Below, one piece after another: positions 5,235 through 5,251 of a stretch of 5,251 nt of DNA (its first letter is position 1; every line of letters starts with the position of its first letter). The DNA lies in the NCBI GenBank assembly GCA_028287415.1, contig JAQBPS010000383.1:1-5251 (forward strand), read 5' to 3'. The position numbers and the translations under genes were made by a program. Source of the stretch: Bacillota bacterium. GTDB lineage: Bacteria; Bacillota; Sulfobacillia; Symbiobacteriales; Symbiobacteriaceae. Below the pieces are notes generated by a model. That model was given only the letters and a program-made list of their open reading frames with translations, was not told the DNA's origin and made no database searches.

Positions 5235-5251
5235 GTTAGCACGGGGCTAAC
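5235..5251 (-). other. Small hairpin ahead of tRNA-Leu, cut by the window edge
   Basis: GTTAGC and GCTAAC arms of six bases surround a five-base loop 16 bases upstream of tRNA-Leu on the minus strand. It may be the end of an upstream transcript or a processing structure; the arms may extend past the window. Confidence 0.3.

Overview
The window is GC-rich and reads like the chromosome of a high-GC, spore-forming Firmicute. A CotH-type spore-coat kinase argues for a spore former. Bacillota-style nicotinate phosphoribosyltransferase, family I pyrophosphatase and a UPF0316/DUF2179 gene, plus CCA-encoding tRNAs, fit this. A Symbiobacterium- or Thermaerobacter-like thermophile is my guess from style only, not an identification.

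Layout. On the plus strand at the left edge (24-476) is a 150-residue low-complexity protein: a short charged N-terminus, 22 serines, a collagen-like Gly-X-Y block, then an Arg-Ser (RS) tail built on a 12-bp tandem repeat. After 96 bases comes cotH (573-1667), with the conserved CotH kinase residues in place. A strong hairpin (1708-1740) separates it from the convergent pncB (1755-3200, minus), preceded by a good Shine-Dalgarno and a small inverted repeat. The next ~460 bases (3201-3658) hold no convincing intact gene; there is a plus-strand open frame interrupted by one TGA that may be a remnant. Then, on minus, a family I inorganic pyrophosphatase (ppa) with two unusual active-site substitutions, and upstream of it a UPF0316 membrane-protein gene that is split over three frames and lacks about 20 codons. 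The region 4684-4866 holds three hairpins, the last being the terminator of a minus-strand tRNA operon (order of transcription Leu-GAG, Arg-ACG, Ala-CGC, Ser-GGA) that fills the right edge.

How the parts work together. The most interesting unit is the left one. CotH proteins phosphorylate serines in Ser/Arg/Lys-rich coat proteins (CotB and CotG in Bacillus subtilis). Here a CotH homologue follows, on the same strand, a serine- and RS-rich, collagen-like protein, so a kinase-substrate pair for spore surface assembly is a reasonable inference. PncB makes nicotinate mononucleotide for NAD salvage and releases pyrophosphate, which a pyrophosphatase would remove; the two genes are neighbours on the same strand, but the Ppa active-site changes make its activity uncertain.
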